64,000 nucleotides of DNA, taken from positions 62,001 through 126,000 of the forward strand of contig JAEZCE010000046.1 in NCBI GenBank assembly GCA_023429995.1. The letters run 5' to 3'. Shown here in pieces: positions 7,646 through 17,168 of this stretch (position 1 is its first letter; each line of letters begins with the position of its first letter). The translations under genes were made by a program, and so were the position numbers. The notes beneath the pieces were generated by a model, which searched no databases, was not told the origin of the DNA, and saw only the letters and a program-made list of their open reading frames with translations. This DNA comes from Bacillota bacterium (lineage in GTDB: Bacteria > Bacillota > UBA4882 > UBA8346).

Positions 7646-8038
7646 TCAAAATATTTTCATTTCATAAAGAGCATAATCCCTTTCTCCTACAGTTTCCTTG
7701 CCTACTTGAACAAACCCCATACTCTCATATAAGGCACAAAGTTTATAGCGGTTCCAGCCGGTGTCCAGTCGTAAATACCGGATTCCTTTTTGCTTACATT
7801 CCTCCATCGCCGAATTTATCATCCATTGGGATAATCCTTTTCCCGAGTACTTTCTCCTTACGCATAGCTTATGGATAAACCCGGATTCGCCCTCTTCGAT
7901 CCGGGGCCAAAACAAGGGGTCGTGCCATTGGACTATCATGGCTGCGGCATTTTCATGACCGACTTTCCCGACCCAGAAATTTTCCCTCTCGATTCCCTGA
8001 AGCAATTTTTCTTTGGACAACTCATCCATGGTCCACAT
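7646..8038 (-). CDS. GNAT-family N-acetyltransferase
   Basis: A 130-residue single-domain GNAT protein. Motif A is FIHKLCVRRKYSGKGLSQWM with the R/Q-x-x-G-x-G/A acetyl-CoA loop in the variant form KYSGKGLS, and the C-terminal part has LRLDTGWNRYKLCALYESMG, the conserved Y..x.GF region. AAGG seven bases upstream favours ATG 8038; ATG 8029 is also possible. The substrate cannot be told. It follows the polyketide locus on the same strand after a hairpin, and is probably an independent gene. Confidence 0.8.
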   Translation of the reverse strand: MWTMDELSKEKLLQGIERENFWVGKVGHENAAAMIVQWHDPLFWPRIEEGESGFIHKLCVRRKYSGKGLSQWMINSAMEECKQKGIRYLRLDTGWNRYKLCALYESMGFVQVGKETVGERDYALYEMKIF

Positions 8039-8070
8039 CAAAATACCTTAGGCCCCAACGGCATCGGTTA

Positions 8071-8091
8071 CTCTCCCCCATTAGGGGAGAG
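8071..8091. terminator. hairpin between polyketide locus and GNAT gene
   Basis: CTCTCCCC (8071-8078) and GGGGAGAG (8084-8091) form a tight stem with a five-base loop. It lies 33 bases past the stop of the E2-type gene and could end the polyketide operon, though neither strand has a T run. Confidence 0.45.
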
Positions 8092-8123
8092 CAAGAGAGA
8101 GGTCTAGATTTTCATTTTCTTTG

Positions 8124-8930
8124 CTAAAGTCCATACCCGCTTTCGACCAATTCCGTCAGCCTTGAAACAAACCGGGCAGCCGGAGCGCCATCCACAACAT
8201 CATGGTCAATGAGGATGGTCATGTGGAGGTATTCCCGGATCGCGATTTGATCCTTAACCACACCCGGTTTCTTGACGATGGACCCCAAAGCGAAACAAAC
8301 CGGGAGAATGCTGACCGGGATGACCCACCCTCTGACATGGCCCATCATTCCGACGGAAGTTACCACAACCGTTCCGGACATCTTTTTCATTAAAAAAGGA
8401 TTGGTTAAGATGAATCGTTTCCAAATCATAATTCGGATAAATTGCGGCAAGGCAACGTAAAATTTCATGGCCCACTTGTATTGATTTTCCCCCAGTACGT
8501 AATCCTGCTCATTTTTCACTTCTTGTTCTTTGGCTTGTTGAATTTCCCGCTGAATTTCGGGTGGGGTTTTTTGGTTCACTTTCCGGATCACCAGGGGGAG
8601 GGGAACTTTCTCTCCCCGGATTTCTTTTTCAATGATCACCGAGATATCAATATCGTCGAAAAGAATCAGTTTATTCTTGCCTTTTCGGATGGCGTGGACG
8701 GTTTTATGTTCATCAATCGCCTGACCGATACATTTTAGGATCCAAGCCGTAAAGGAAAGGTTTTCTTTCTTCTGGTTGCGGTATTTTTTGATCCATTGCC
8801 GGGCCTCGGTCACATCCAGCTCAATAAGGGCCTTGATATGGTGTTTTCTCAGACCAAGGAAACCGGCGTCGAAGGTTCCTTGCCTGCTGGACGGGAATTC
8901 TTTCACTTCATATTGAATTTTTTCCCTCAC
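8124..8930 (-). CDS. stand-alone 2-oxoacid dehydrogenase E2-type acyltransferase
   Basis: This 268-residue protein consists only of the catalytic acyltransferase domain of E2 subunits (chloramphenicol-acetyltransferase fold). The active-site motif DHDVVDGAPAARF (near residue 245) supplies the catalytic histidine and the DG. The lipoyl and E1/E3-binding domains that make full E2 proteins about 400 residues long are missing. Such solitary proteins are common in Clostridia and their substrate is unknown. GGAGG eight bases before GTG 8930 sets the start. It begins 43 bases after the stop of a polyketide synthase that has no thioesterase, so a role in chain transfer or release is possible, but this is inference from position only. 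Confidence 0.8.
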   Translation of the reverse strand: MREKIQYEVKEFPSSRQGTFDAGFLGLRKHHIKALIELDVTEARQWIKKYRNQKKENLSFTAWILKCIGQAIDEHKTVHAIRKGKNKLILFDDIDISVIIEKEIRGEKVPLPLVIRKVNQKTPPEIQREIQQAKEQEVKNEQDYVLGENQYKWAMKFYVALPQFIRIMIWKRFILTNPFLMKKMSGTVVVTSVGMMGHVRGWVIPVSILPVCFALGSIVKKPGVVKDQIAIREYLHMTILIDHDVVDGAPAARFVSRLTELVESGYGL

Positions 8931-8973
8931 GGTTCTGCCCTCCTTCAAAGGCGGCTAAAAGCCTACGCTTAAC

Positions 8974-11900
8974 CTATAAATTGGCCGCGGCGATCTCGCT
9001 TTCACTCTTCCCAATTTCTGGCAGAGAAAGCAACCGGTCGCGATGGGCTTCGAGAAAGTATCCGGTTAAATCTTTAAGGGTTGGGTATTCATAAAACAAG
9101 GTTTGCGACAGGGCGCCAAAGATTTTCTCCAGTCTCATGTTGAGTTCCAGCATCATGACGGAGTCGATCCCGTATTCCTCGAAGGGAGCATCCGCCGGGA
9201 TCCGCCCCGCCGGGAGATTGATGGCCTTTGCAATCAGATTTTTCAGGTAGTTCTGCGTTTTTTCCCGGAGCGCCTCTTCTCCAACGCCCGCTTGATCTTC
9301 CATTTTCACAGCGGCCGGCCCGTTTTCAGCGGCTGTTGGTCCTGGGGTCAACCTTTGCCTGAGCCGTTCCAACCGGCCCTCCAACACCATCAGCCTACTT
9401 TTTCCGGAGGAAAATCCCTTATATAAAGCCTGGATGCCTGCGGAACTTTCCATCGCCACCATTCCGGTTTTTTCCATCATCATTTTCGCGGTTTCCGCTT
9501 CCATGCGCATTCCGCCATTCTTCCACAACGGCCAGTTCACCGAGAGCGTCCATCCCTGACGCTGTCCGCACTCAACCAACCGGTTCCGGTATTCGGCATA
9601 AGCATCCATAAAAGCATTGGCCATCGAATAATCAGCCTGTCCCGCATTACCCAAAGATCCCGCGATCGAGGAAAAAAGAATCACCCAGTCAAGCTGGAAA
9701 TCCCGGCTCGCCTGATCAATATTTACCAGCCCCGCCACTTTGGGGGCCAATACCTCTCTAGCTTCGGCCCGGCTCTTTTTAAGGATGTAATTGTCCTTGA
9801 TTACGCCGGCGCTATGGATGATCCCGTCGAGTCCTCCAAACTCCTCCCGGATACTCCGGATTAACCCGTTAACAGCTTCCCTGTTGCTAACGTCGACCGA
9901 CTTGTACACTACTTTGGCGCCCGGAGCTTCCAATTTTTGAATCTCCTTTTGCATCGCGGCAGACAGCGGGGAGCGTCCGGTCAGGATTAAGTTGACATTT
10001 TTGGCTTGGGCCGCTATCTCACGGGCAAATATCATTCCCAAACCTCCGGCGCCACCCGTGATCAGATAAATGCCGCGTTCTTTCCAAGGCATGATCCCTT
10101 TTTCGTGAGATTTCCCCATTTCATTCCATTCCAAAACATAGCGCCGTCCCTGGCTATAACGGATTTGACCATCATCAGGGATGCAGCTGTTTTCCCGCAA
10201 TGTCTCAACGATTTTTTCCGCCTCTTCGATTGCGATCACCTGACCCACGAATTGCGGATTTTCAATCCCGGCGGTCTTCAAAAGCCCGGCTAACCCCTGG
10301 AATATTTCTCCTTCTCCTTCGCCCCAGCGGGGCACTACGATTTGGGCCAGTACTTTTCCAGGCTGGCTGTGGGATAGCACTCTTTGTATTTCCTCCAATG
10401 CCTGACAGGCATAACTCTGGAAGCGCTTTTCGAGCTCCGGCCCCTCGGACTGGAAATGAATGCAGCGGACCTCGGGCATTTCCCCGGCAATCCTGTTCCC
10501 GGCCCCCACAGGCATTTCGCAAAGTATCACCAGGTGCCGGCCATAATTGATTTCCGTAGGAAGAAGATGATTTCGTTCCCGCCATACCGGCTCAAGCATC
10601 AGTGTCCCCAGGGCCTCCGCCAAATCCCCTTTTTCTTCCGCTACCTTAAAGGAAACTCCTTTCATTCTTACCCGAATCATTCCTTGATCATCACAAAGAT
10701 CGATGTCGATTGATTGTTTCTTTTCCTCGATTGGCCGGTCTTCCCGGAGCCGGAGATACGCCCACATGGAAGAAGTTGATTTATCAATAATTTCCAACTC
10801 CTCCATCGCAAAAGGCAAGGCCAATTTGGGATTATCAAGGCCCTTAAATCCGATGAACGCCTGTAAGGCTGAATCCATTATGCTGGGGTGCAGGAAATAC
10901 TGGTCCTTGGTAGCGGCCAGGAATTCAGGCAAGGATAACCGCGCCAGAATTTGTCTCTTACCGATATATAGCTCTTTTATCCCTTGATGCCCCGGTCCGT
11001 AAAGGATTCCCGCCTTCTTAAAAGCTTCATACACTTCAGTCGGGAAAAGAACGGTTTGGTTGCACCCGGCCTTCAGCGATGCAAGATCCAAAGTTGGCCC
11101 GATGGTCTTCTCACCTAGCTCGGCACGGCCCCGGCTATCCACGGATGGATCATTGGGGGAATTCTCGCTTTCAGAGGATACTTCATAAACTATCTCGCCG
11201 TTGCTCTCCGGGAACAATCCGATGTTCACCCGGACCGGTTGCGCCCCTACGCGAATGAAGCGGGTCCAAACGATGTTTTTAAGCCGGATAGTCGTCCTGC
11301 TTTCTTCCACGCCGCCGACTGCTTGTATCACTGCGGCTCTGGCCATCTCCAAATAAGCGACCCCCGGTAATATCCGTTCTTCCTTCACCCGGTGATCCGC
11401 CAGGAAAAACTCCCGGCCGTTAAAAATGGAACGAAACCGCAAACCGGACAAGTTGGAGGTGTTTTGCTGTAACAAAGGATGAATGAAAGTCAAGGCATTC
11501 GTGGGAATGGCCTCTTGAGTCGAACTTCCATTTTCCGGCAGCCAATATCGCTCCCCGGCAAAGGAATAGGCCGGTAAATGGATGCGCTGAGGTTTTCTTT
11601 CCCCATACAGCAAGTTCCAGTCCACCGCTCCCCCTTGGCTCCAGTACTCCGCCACCTTACCCAGACCCGGCTCTCCTTGGGCAAGCCACTTGCAAATCCG
11701 TTCCCGGGCATCTTCCCCGCTCTCAGAAGACTGCGGATTTTGTTGCTTCCTATACCCTTGCCAGCAATTGCCGATGGGTTCCTTCCCCTGCTCAAAATCG
11801 GCCATTTTCTGAAGCAATTCCGGAATTCCGTTGATCACAAAGACTATCCGCTCTTCCATTGCGGCCCGGCCTGTTTGAAGCGTATAAGCCGCATTGAATA

Positions 11901-14900
11901 AATCAACTTCCGACCGGCGGAGAAACGCCTGCAATTTTTGGACGGAAGACCGTAAACATTGCTTCGTTTTGGCTGAAAGAGGAATAATTACCGGTTCCTC
12001 TTTCGCTGCAACCCCTGAAACTGAAGGATCCGTAACGGAGGGAATATACTCTTCCACAACTACATGGGCATTTACACCGCCAAGTCCGAAAGAACTAATC
12101 CCGGCCCGATTGGGAATGTCCCTTCCCCCGGAGTCTTGACGCCTATTCCATTCTTGGGTTTTTTCAACAATGTAAAAAGGGCTGTCTTTCAAATGGATAT
12201 AGGGATTGAGCTGATTAAAATGAATAATTCCCGGCAGCGTCCGATGTTTCATGGACATCAGCACTTTAATCACACCGGCGATTCCCGAAGCCGATTCGCA
12301 ATGCCCGATATTGGTTTTGGCAGTCCCCAGCCCACATAGGGAATGGGGACTCCTGGGGTTGATTTCCTGAAACGCTTCCTGCAAAGCTTGAATTTCAATG
12401 GGATCGCCAAGAGATGTCCCGGTTCCATGGGTTTCAATATAGCTGACCGTTTCAGCGGCACTATTCAGGTCTTCGTAGGCCGACTTGATCAATTCCCTTT
12501 GGGCGTTCATATTGGGCGCCCGCAGTGAATTGGATTGCCCATCATGATTAACGACGGCCTTTTTAATCATTCCGTAAATCGGATCCCCATCTTTGACTGC
12601 CTGTCCATAGGGTTTAAGAAGAAGGGCCCCATAACCTTCCGAGCGCACAATCCCGTCGGCTGATTGGTCAAAAGTTTTACAGCGGCCGTCTTCCGATAAC
12701 ATTCCGCCGCGATAGCAGGCGCGATGGACTCTAGAGGTCAAGATGATATTAATGCCTGCCGCAATAGCCAGATTGCATTCCCCTTGTTGAATGGACCGTA
12801 CCCCATGATGAACCGCCACCAGCGAACTGGAGCAAGCCGTATTCACAATCTCACTGGGACCGTGGAAATCAAACCAACGGGATACCCGATTGGCGATCAT
12901 ACCCAAATGGATCCCGGAATCCAAATAGGCGCCGTAGGTTTTCATCAATTCCGGCCGCCTGATCACTAAATCCGCATAGTCGTTATTATGGACGCCGACA
13001 AATAAAGCGATTTTTTCCCCGGCCATTTGCAAAGGATTGTACCCGCCGTCTTCAATCACACTCCAGGTGAGTTCCAAAAGCTTCCGTTGTTGGGGATCCA
13101 TACTTTCCGCTTCCAAGGGTGAAATATTGAAAAAAGCGGCGTCAAATTGGTCAACCCCGCCGATAAAGCCTCCCCATTCCGGGAAACGTTCACCCGTTTC
13201 CCCGTAATAACGTTGGTCCTCCGCTAAGATTTCGGGCCGGCTTTGGGAAAAAGATGTGATACAATCTTTTTGAGCCGATAGTATTTCCCAAAAACTCTCC
13301 GGATCGACAGCCCCTCCTGGAAAATGACAACTCACACCGATAATCGCGATATCTTCGTTCCGGCTCTTGCCGGAAAAATCCAAGGGGTCCGTTCCGGTTA
13401 ACCTCGAAGCCATACATGGAACCGGGGTCCCCGCGATTTGGCCCCGAATATAGCCGGCTAAATTTTCAAAGCTACGGTGTTTAAAGAACAACACCGGTGG
13501 AAATTGGATCTGGAAAACTTCCTCGATCTTCCGGGCAATCCGGACATATTGGATGGAGTCCAATCCCAATTCGCTCAAGGATGAAGCTTCGGTAGTTTTA
13601 GGGGAGTCGCTTTTGAGAACCGGCAGGAAAACCGCTTGCTTTAAAGTTTGGATGATCTCTTGATCGAACAGCCCGGGAGATTCTTCCCCGGGGGGCGGGG
13701 ATACAACATCCCCTTGCCGGTATTGATGAACTACCGGTAATGTCTGATTCAAAAAAGCATTGCGGCAGGCCTTCCTCTGAATCTTGCCGCTTCCGGTTCG
13801 GGGAATGCTTCCTTGGGCCACCAATTGAATGGTATACAGTTCCAGTCCATGATTTTCAGATACCGCGGCAATAATCGACTGAATGAAACTTTTTAACTGC
13901 CGCCCGGTATGGGAGGCTTCGACTTCCTGAACCACCACCACTTTTTCTTGTTCTTCAATATCGCAAGAAAAGACCGAAACCGGTAAAGAAAGACCGGGGA
14001 CATATTTTTTGATGGTCCATTCGATGTCCACCGGATGATGATTTTTGCCGTGAATAATCATCACTTCCTTCTCCCGGCCAACGATATAAAGATGGTTATC
14101 TTCGGTAAATCCCAGATCTCCGGTGCGAAAGAATCCCCTTTCTTTTGTTGAGCTTAAGGTTCCTGCAAACGAGTCTTTAGTTTCCTGTTTCCGGTTTAAA
14201 TAACCAACTGCAACGGAGGGAGATTTTACCCAGATTTCACCGATTTCCCCCGCCGGGCACGGTTGACAATTATCGGGATTTACGATCACCAGTTGCGTGG
14301 GCTCATGGATCTCTCCACAACTGGTTACCGGTTTACTCTTTTTATCCTGGTTCTTCAATTTCACTTTTCGCAGTTCGAGGCTGGGAATATCGAGGGATAG
14401 AAAACGCATGGGAGCCCCCGGTCTCAACGTTGTCAGCGAGCCGGTTTCCGACATTCCGTAATGCGGACAAAACACGTTATCTCCCAGGCCCAACGTTTTA
14501 AATTTACTTTGAAAGTTTTCATACGTTTCTTTGCGAACGGGTTCTCCGCCGCAAATAATTCCTTGAAGCGAGCGCAGGGATAAATTTGGGACAGCTTCTG
14601 GATTTATTGAGGAGCAACAATAATCAAAGGCAAAATTGGGAGCTCCGGTGTGAGTGGCCTGATGCCTGCCGATCGTCATCAGCCAATCTTCCGGCTTTCC
14701 GATAAAAGAGCCGGGCGACATGATCACGCTGCAAGCCCCGCTAATGAGGGGAGTCAATATATTCAAAAAAAGTCCGAAATTATGAAACTGCGGCATCCAT
14801 GAAACAATACGGCTATCCTCGCTTATTCCCCATTGAATGGCGCCAATGGCAGCCTGAGACCTTACATTGCCGTGACTGAGCATTACCCCTTTGGGCTGGG

Positions 14901-15435
14901 ATGTGGAGCCCGAAGTATATAGCAGTAAAGCAATATCATCCGGATTTCCGGTTCTAGCTTTTGCGTCTTTACAATTTCCGGAGGATAACTCCTGAATATT
15001 GCATAGGGGAACCGAGCCGAATAGGTTTTTGGATTCAAGGTAGGCTTTAAAGTGAGAGTCCGTCAAAATGCAAGCCGCGTTTGAATCTTTAAGTATCGGA
15101 CCAACCTTTTCCGGAATAAGCTCCTGCTGCTCCGGGTCGGTGATCGGAGTCGGGATGGCAATCACATTCGCATCGAAACAGGCCAATAATCCGCAAATAT
15201 AATCCAGCCCTTGAGGGAAGATAAGAATTACTTTCTCCCCGGGATCCAGTTTGCGTTGGAAAAATTGGCTGATGACTTTGGCTTTATCGGCTAAGTCCTT
15301 TCCCGTCAAGAAATCTTTCTCGTCGTTTTCTCGATGGAAAGTAAATAATTTCTTTCCTGAAAAGCGTTGACATTGATCCATAAACCATAATGGGACCCGT
15401 TCCGAGGAATTTTCCGCTCCGGGTATATTTTTCAT
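8974..15435 (-). CDS. FAAL-initiated polyketide synthase (FAAL-ACP-KS-DH-KR-ACP)
   Basis: A 2153-residue assembly-line protein. Domains: fatty acyl-AMP ligase (1-575; YTSGSTSQPKG near 171, FAAL-type insertion before GEIWVKSP), ACP1 (phosphopantetheine serine in GLDSIQYV, near 625), ketosynthase (715-1140; NTACSSS Cys near 867, HGTGT near 1003, NIGHCES), post-KS linker ending LPAYSFAGERYW, dehydratase (1330-1620; DHRVKEERILPG, and later MDSALQAF), ketoreductase (1780-1960; GGAGGLG, catalytic YSMAN) and ACP2 (GIDSVMML near 2090). No acyltransferase domain is present; a separate AT gene precedes it. No thioesterase. AGGAGG seven bases before the ATG fixes the start. A fatty acid would be activated as acyl-AMP and extended once, with keto reduction and dehydration. 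Confidence 0.92.
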   Translation of the reverse strand: MKNIPGAENSSERVPLWFMDQCQRFSGKKLFTFHRENDEKDFLTGKDLADKAKVISQFFQRKLDPGEKVILIFPQGLDYICGLLACFDANVIAIPTPITDPEQQELIPEKVGPILKDSNAACILTDSHFKAYLESKNLFGSVPLCNIQELSSGNCKDAKARTGNPDDIALLLYTSGSTSQPKGVMLSHGNVRSQAAIGAIQWGISEDSRIVSWMPQFHNFGLFLNILTPLISGACSVIMSPGSFIGKPEDWLMTIGRHQATHTGAPNFAFDYCCSSINPEAVPNLSLRSLQGIICGGEPVRKETYENFQSKFKTLGLGDNVFCPHYGMSETGSLTTLRPGAPMRFLSLDIPSLELRKVKLKNQDKKSKPVTSCGEIHEPTQLVIVNPDNCQPCPAGEIGEIWVKSPSVAVGYLNRKQETKDSFAGTLSSTKERGFFRTGDLGFTEDNHLYIVGREKEVMIIHGKNHHPVDIEWTIKKYVPGLSLPVSVFSCDIEEQEKVVVVQEVEASHTGRQLKSFIQSIIAAVSENHGLELYTIQLVAQGSIPRTGSGKIQRKACRNAFLNQTLPVVHQYRQGDVVSPPPGEESPGLFDQEIIQTLKQAVFLPVLKSDSPKTTEASSLSELGLDSIQYVRIARKIEEVFQIQFPPVLFFKHRSFENLAGYIRGQIAGTPVPCMASRLTGTDPLDFSGKSRNEDIAIIGVSCHFPGGAVDPESFWEILSAQKDCITSFSQSRPEILAEDQRYYGETGERFPEWGGFIGGVDQFDAAFFNISPLEAESMDPQQRKLLELTWSVIEDGGYNPLQMAGEKIALFVGVHNNDYADLVIRRPELMKTYGAYLDSGIHLGMIANRVSRWFDFHGPSEIVNTACSSSLVAVHHGVRSIQQGECNLAIAAGINIILTSRVHRACYRGGMLSEDGRCKTFDQSADGIVRSEGYGALLLKPYGQAVKDGDPIYGMIKKAVVNHDGQSNSLRAPNMNAQRELIKSAYEDLNSAAETVSYIETHGTGTSLGDPIEIQALQEAFQEINPRSPHSLCGLGTAKTNIGHCESASGIAGVIKVLMSMKHRTLPGIIHFNQLNPYIHLKDSPFYIVEKTQEWNRRQDSGGRDIPNRAGISSFGLGGVNAHVVVEEYIPSVTDPSVSGVAAKEEPVIIPLSAKTKQCLRSSVQKLQAFLRRSEVDLFNAAYTLQTGRAAMEERIVFVINGIPELLQKMADFEQGKEPIGNCWQGYRKQQNPQSSESGEDARERICKWLAQGEPGLGKVAEYWSQGGAVDWNLLYGERKPQRIHLPAYSFAGERYWLPENGSSTQEAIPTNALTFIHPLLQQNTSNLSGLRFRSIFNGREFFLADHRVKEERILPGVAYLEMARAAVIQAVGGVEESRTTIRLKNIVWTRFIRVGAQPVRVNIGLFPESNGEIVYEVSSESENSPNDPSVDSRGRAELGEKTIGPTLDLASLKAGCNQTVLFPTEVYEAFKKAGILYGPGHQGIKELYIGKRQILARLSLPEFLAATKDQYFLHPSIMDSALQAFIGFKGLDNPKLALPFAMEELEIIDKSTSSMWAYLRLREDRPIEEKKQSIDIDLCDDQGMIRVRMKGVSFKVAEEKGDLAEALGTLMLEPVWRERNHLLPTEINYGRHLVILCEMPVGAGNRIAGEMPEVRCIHFQSEGPELEKRFQSYACQALEEIQRVLSHSQPGKVLAQIVVPRWGEGEGEIFQGLAGLLKTAGIENPQFVGQVIAIEEAEKIVETLRENSCIPDDGQIRYSQGRRYVLEWNEMGKSHEKGIMPWKERGIYLITGGAGGLGMIFAREIAAQAKNVNLILTGRSPLSAAMQKEIQKLEAPGAKVVYKSVDVSNREAVNGLIRSIREEFGGLDGIIHSAGVIKDNYILKKSRAEAREVLAPKVAGLVNIDQASRDFQLDWVILFSSIAGSLGNAGQADYSMANAFMDAYAEYRNRLVECGQRQGWTLSVNWPLWKNGGMRMEAETAKMMMEKTGMVAMESSAGIQALYKGFSSGKSRLMVLEGRLERLRQRLTPGPTAAENGPAAVKMEDQAGVGEEALREKTQNYLKNLIAKAINLPAGRIPADAPFEEYGIDSVMMLELNMRLEKIFGALSQTLFYEYPTLKDLTGYFLEAHRDRLLSLPEIGKSESEIAAANL

Positions 15436-15516
15436 CCATTCTCCTCCTTAAGGCATAAGGTTACCTGAAACCTTATGATCAATCAGTTTACGCCAACTCT
15501 TGGTTTTTTCCTTCTT

Positions 15517-16476
15517 TCATGTCTCTTTAACGAGGTCCAGAATGACTTTTAAATTTTTCAGTTCTTGATCAAAGGGTGTGATCATCGCGCCAAACCGGGA
15601 GGAAGAATCCGTCCGAAGATTATATTTGACAAAAGTGGCCAAGGTTCCCGAGGGTCCAAGATCCAAATAGAGGTAACTCCCTTTCTTTTCCAACTCCTGA
15701 ATCGTTTGTTGAAACCGAATCGGGTTTCGAACAACCTTCCAGAAATAATCCCCAGAAATCTCAGGGATCTCGGTTCCCATTAAACAAGAGATGTAAGGTA
15801 TCCTGGGTCTTTGAAGCGATATGGTTTTTAAACAATCCCTGCAGATTGGGGCGGCCGGATCAATGCGCGCCGAATGAAAACCGAAAGAGACGGGCAACCG
15901 TAAAGAAATAATTCCCTTACTTTTTAAAATGGCGGCAATTTCGGCTATTTTTTCATTTTTCCCGGAAATGACGAAATGGGAATGGAAATTGATCGAGGCG
16001 ATCTCGGTCTCTTCAAATAATTGAGGATGGTCATCATAAAGAGCGGGATTAGCGATTATCGTCAGCATGCTGCTATTTTGGCAAAGATCTTCCAACGTTT
16101 CCGCCTGTTTTAAGAGGCATTCGATACTCTCTTCAAGTCCCATAACCCCGGAAAGGGCGGCGGCTGTGAATTCTCCCAAACTGGCGCCCAGAACATAATC
16201 GGGCTTCACGCCGCTTTCCAACAAAACTTGGGCCAGGGAATATTCCAGCATAAAAATAGCCGGACTGGTAAACAAAGTCCGAAGAAACGGTTCTTCTTTC
16301 CGCTGCTTCGGATTATAAATTTCACCGATAATGGATACAGCGATTTTTCGCCTAACCATATCATCGATGGTAATCATCCAATGGCGAAACGTGGAATTCT
16401 GATGAAACAATTCCGTTCCCATGTGGTAATACTGGGAGCCCTGCCCGGAAAACATGAATATGATTGGTTTACCCAT
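15517..16476 (-). CDS. stand-alone (trans-acting) acyltransferase
   Basis: A 319-residue malonyl-transferase-type protein. FSGQGSQYYHMG opens the family signature, GASLGEF (near residue 100) carries the catalytic serine with Ala in place of the usual His before it (GHSLGE), and FGFHSARID matches the FHS motif tied to malonyl-CoA selection. The C-terminal LDLGPSGTLATF is also typical. It lies 81 bases before the AT-less synthase and presumably loads its carrier proteins; it may also serve the second locus. Some discrete AT-like proteins in trans-AT clusters are acyl hydrolases instead, and the GAS variant makes that worth considering. AAGGA eight bases before the ATG supports the start. Confidence 0.88.
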   Translation of the reverse strand: MGKPIIFMFSGQGSQYYHMGTELFHQNSTFRHWMITIDDMVRRKIAVSIIGEIYNPKQRKEEPFLRTLFTSPAIFMLEYSLAQVLLESGVKPDYVLGASLGEFTAAALSGVMGLEESIECLLKQAETLEDLCQNSSMLTIIANPALYDDHPQLFEETEIASINFHSHFVISGKNEKIAEIAAILKSKGIISLRLPVSFGFHSARIDPAAPICRDCLKTISLQRPRIPYISCLMGTEIPEISGDYFWKVVRNPIRFQQTIQELEKKGSYLYLDLGPSGTLATFVKYNLRTDSSSRFGAMITPFDQELKNLKVILDLVKET

Positions 16477-16488
16477 TAGAAGTATCCT

Positions 16489-16569
16489 TTACGGCCCTTC
16501 ATGAATGACATCGATTCTATCCAAAAACAACTGCATGAGTTCTCTTTTGTTGCTGGGGTCAAAAATCAT
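16489..16569 (-). CDS. 26-residue ORF coupled to the chorismate-lyase-like gene
   Basis: ATG 16569 overlaps the stop of the upstream gene in an ATGA junction, with GGAGGGG a few bases before. The 26 codons (MIFDPSNKRELMQLFLDRID to IHEGP) end 12 bases before the acyltransferase start. Overlap and ribosome-binding site suggest translation. I do not recognise the peptide. It might be the N-terminal remnant of a deleted gene or a true small protein. Confidence 0.4.
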   Translation of the reverse strand: MIFDPSNKRELMQLFLDRIDVIHEGP

Positions 16570-17108
16570 TCACTCCCCTCCTTAAAAAAGGTCGCGGGAA
16601 ATTTTTCGGTAATTGCCCCGAATGCGATCTTGTTCTGATAGATTAAATAGGTTCTTGATAATATCGGGGTCTGAGGCTGTATATCAAAGTAAGGTACCAA
16701 TGATTGAGCGGACTCGACTTTGTAATCAATCACTTCCCGATAAGTTTCGAGTTTTTCCTCCCTCCACATCAGTCCAACCGGCTGATCGGTTTCCAGAAGC
16801 TTATATTGAACAGAACGGGAAAGCAATTGAAACACAAAAATAGATTCACAATAAACATAATTTCGGTTTTTACCACATAGTAAAATGTCCCTTTTCAACA
16901 CCGGAGTTTCCAGGGAGCATAGTAACTCTTCCGATTTTCCGCTAAGCGCTATTTCCTGCCGAATTTTTTTAACTTTGATCATTTCACCGGTGTAAAGTTT
17001 CAAAAGATTCGTGACCGTCCCATCCGTGGTCAAAAGAATTTTTTGAAATAAACTTAAGGAGTTATCGCCAATGATCGTTTCGACCATTAAATTTTCTTGT
17101 AAGGACAA
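16566..17108 (-). CDS. DUF98 / chorismate pyruvate-lyase-like protein
   Basis: This 180-residue protein matches the DUF98 family, which includes enzymes that cut chorismate to pyruvate and 4-hydroxybenzoate. Visible features are FQKILLTTDGTVTNLLKLYT near the N-terminus, an L-x-R-D/R-x-L-L-x-G stretch (LKRDILLCGK), the YCESIFVF segment, LLETDQPVGLMW and the TYREV motif. The start is a TTG at 17108 with GGAGG nine bases upstream. It stands between an amidohydrolase (60-base gap) and the trans-AT, so an aromatic acid could be a building block or acceptor of this polyketide locus. The family is clear to me; the product regiochemistry is not. Confidence 0.75.
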   Translation of the reverse strand: MSLQENLMVETIIGDNSLSLFQKILLTTDGTVTNLLKLYTGEMIKVKKIRQEIALSGKSEELLCSLETPVLKRDILLCGKNRNYVYCESIFVFQLLSRSVQYKLLETDQPVGLMWREEKLETYREVIDYKVESAQSLVPYFDIQPQTPILSRTYLIYQNKIAFGAITEKFPATFFKEGSE

Positions 17109-17168
17109 AATAGTGAGCCTCCATATTTTTAATAAAACATATGCCGGTTGCGTCTGCTTTCCAGGAGG

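Noticed and set aside
8124..8930. E2 subunit of a pyruvate dehydrogenase complex
   Set aside because: Lipoyl and subunit-binding domains are missing and no E1 or E3 genes are near, so it is called a solitary acyltransferase.
8974..15435. Aromatic-acid (hydroxybenzoate) AMP ligase as loading domain
   Set aside because: The ligase shows the insertion typical of fatty acyl-AMP ligases before the GEIWV segment, so a fatty starter is more likely despite the chorismate-lyase neighbour.
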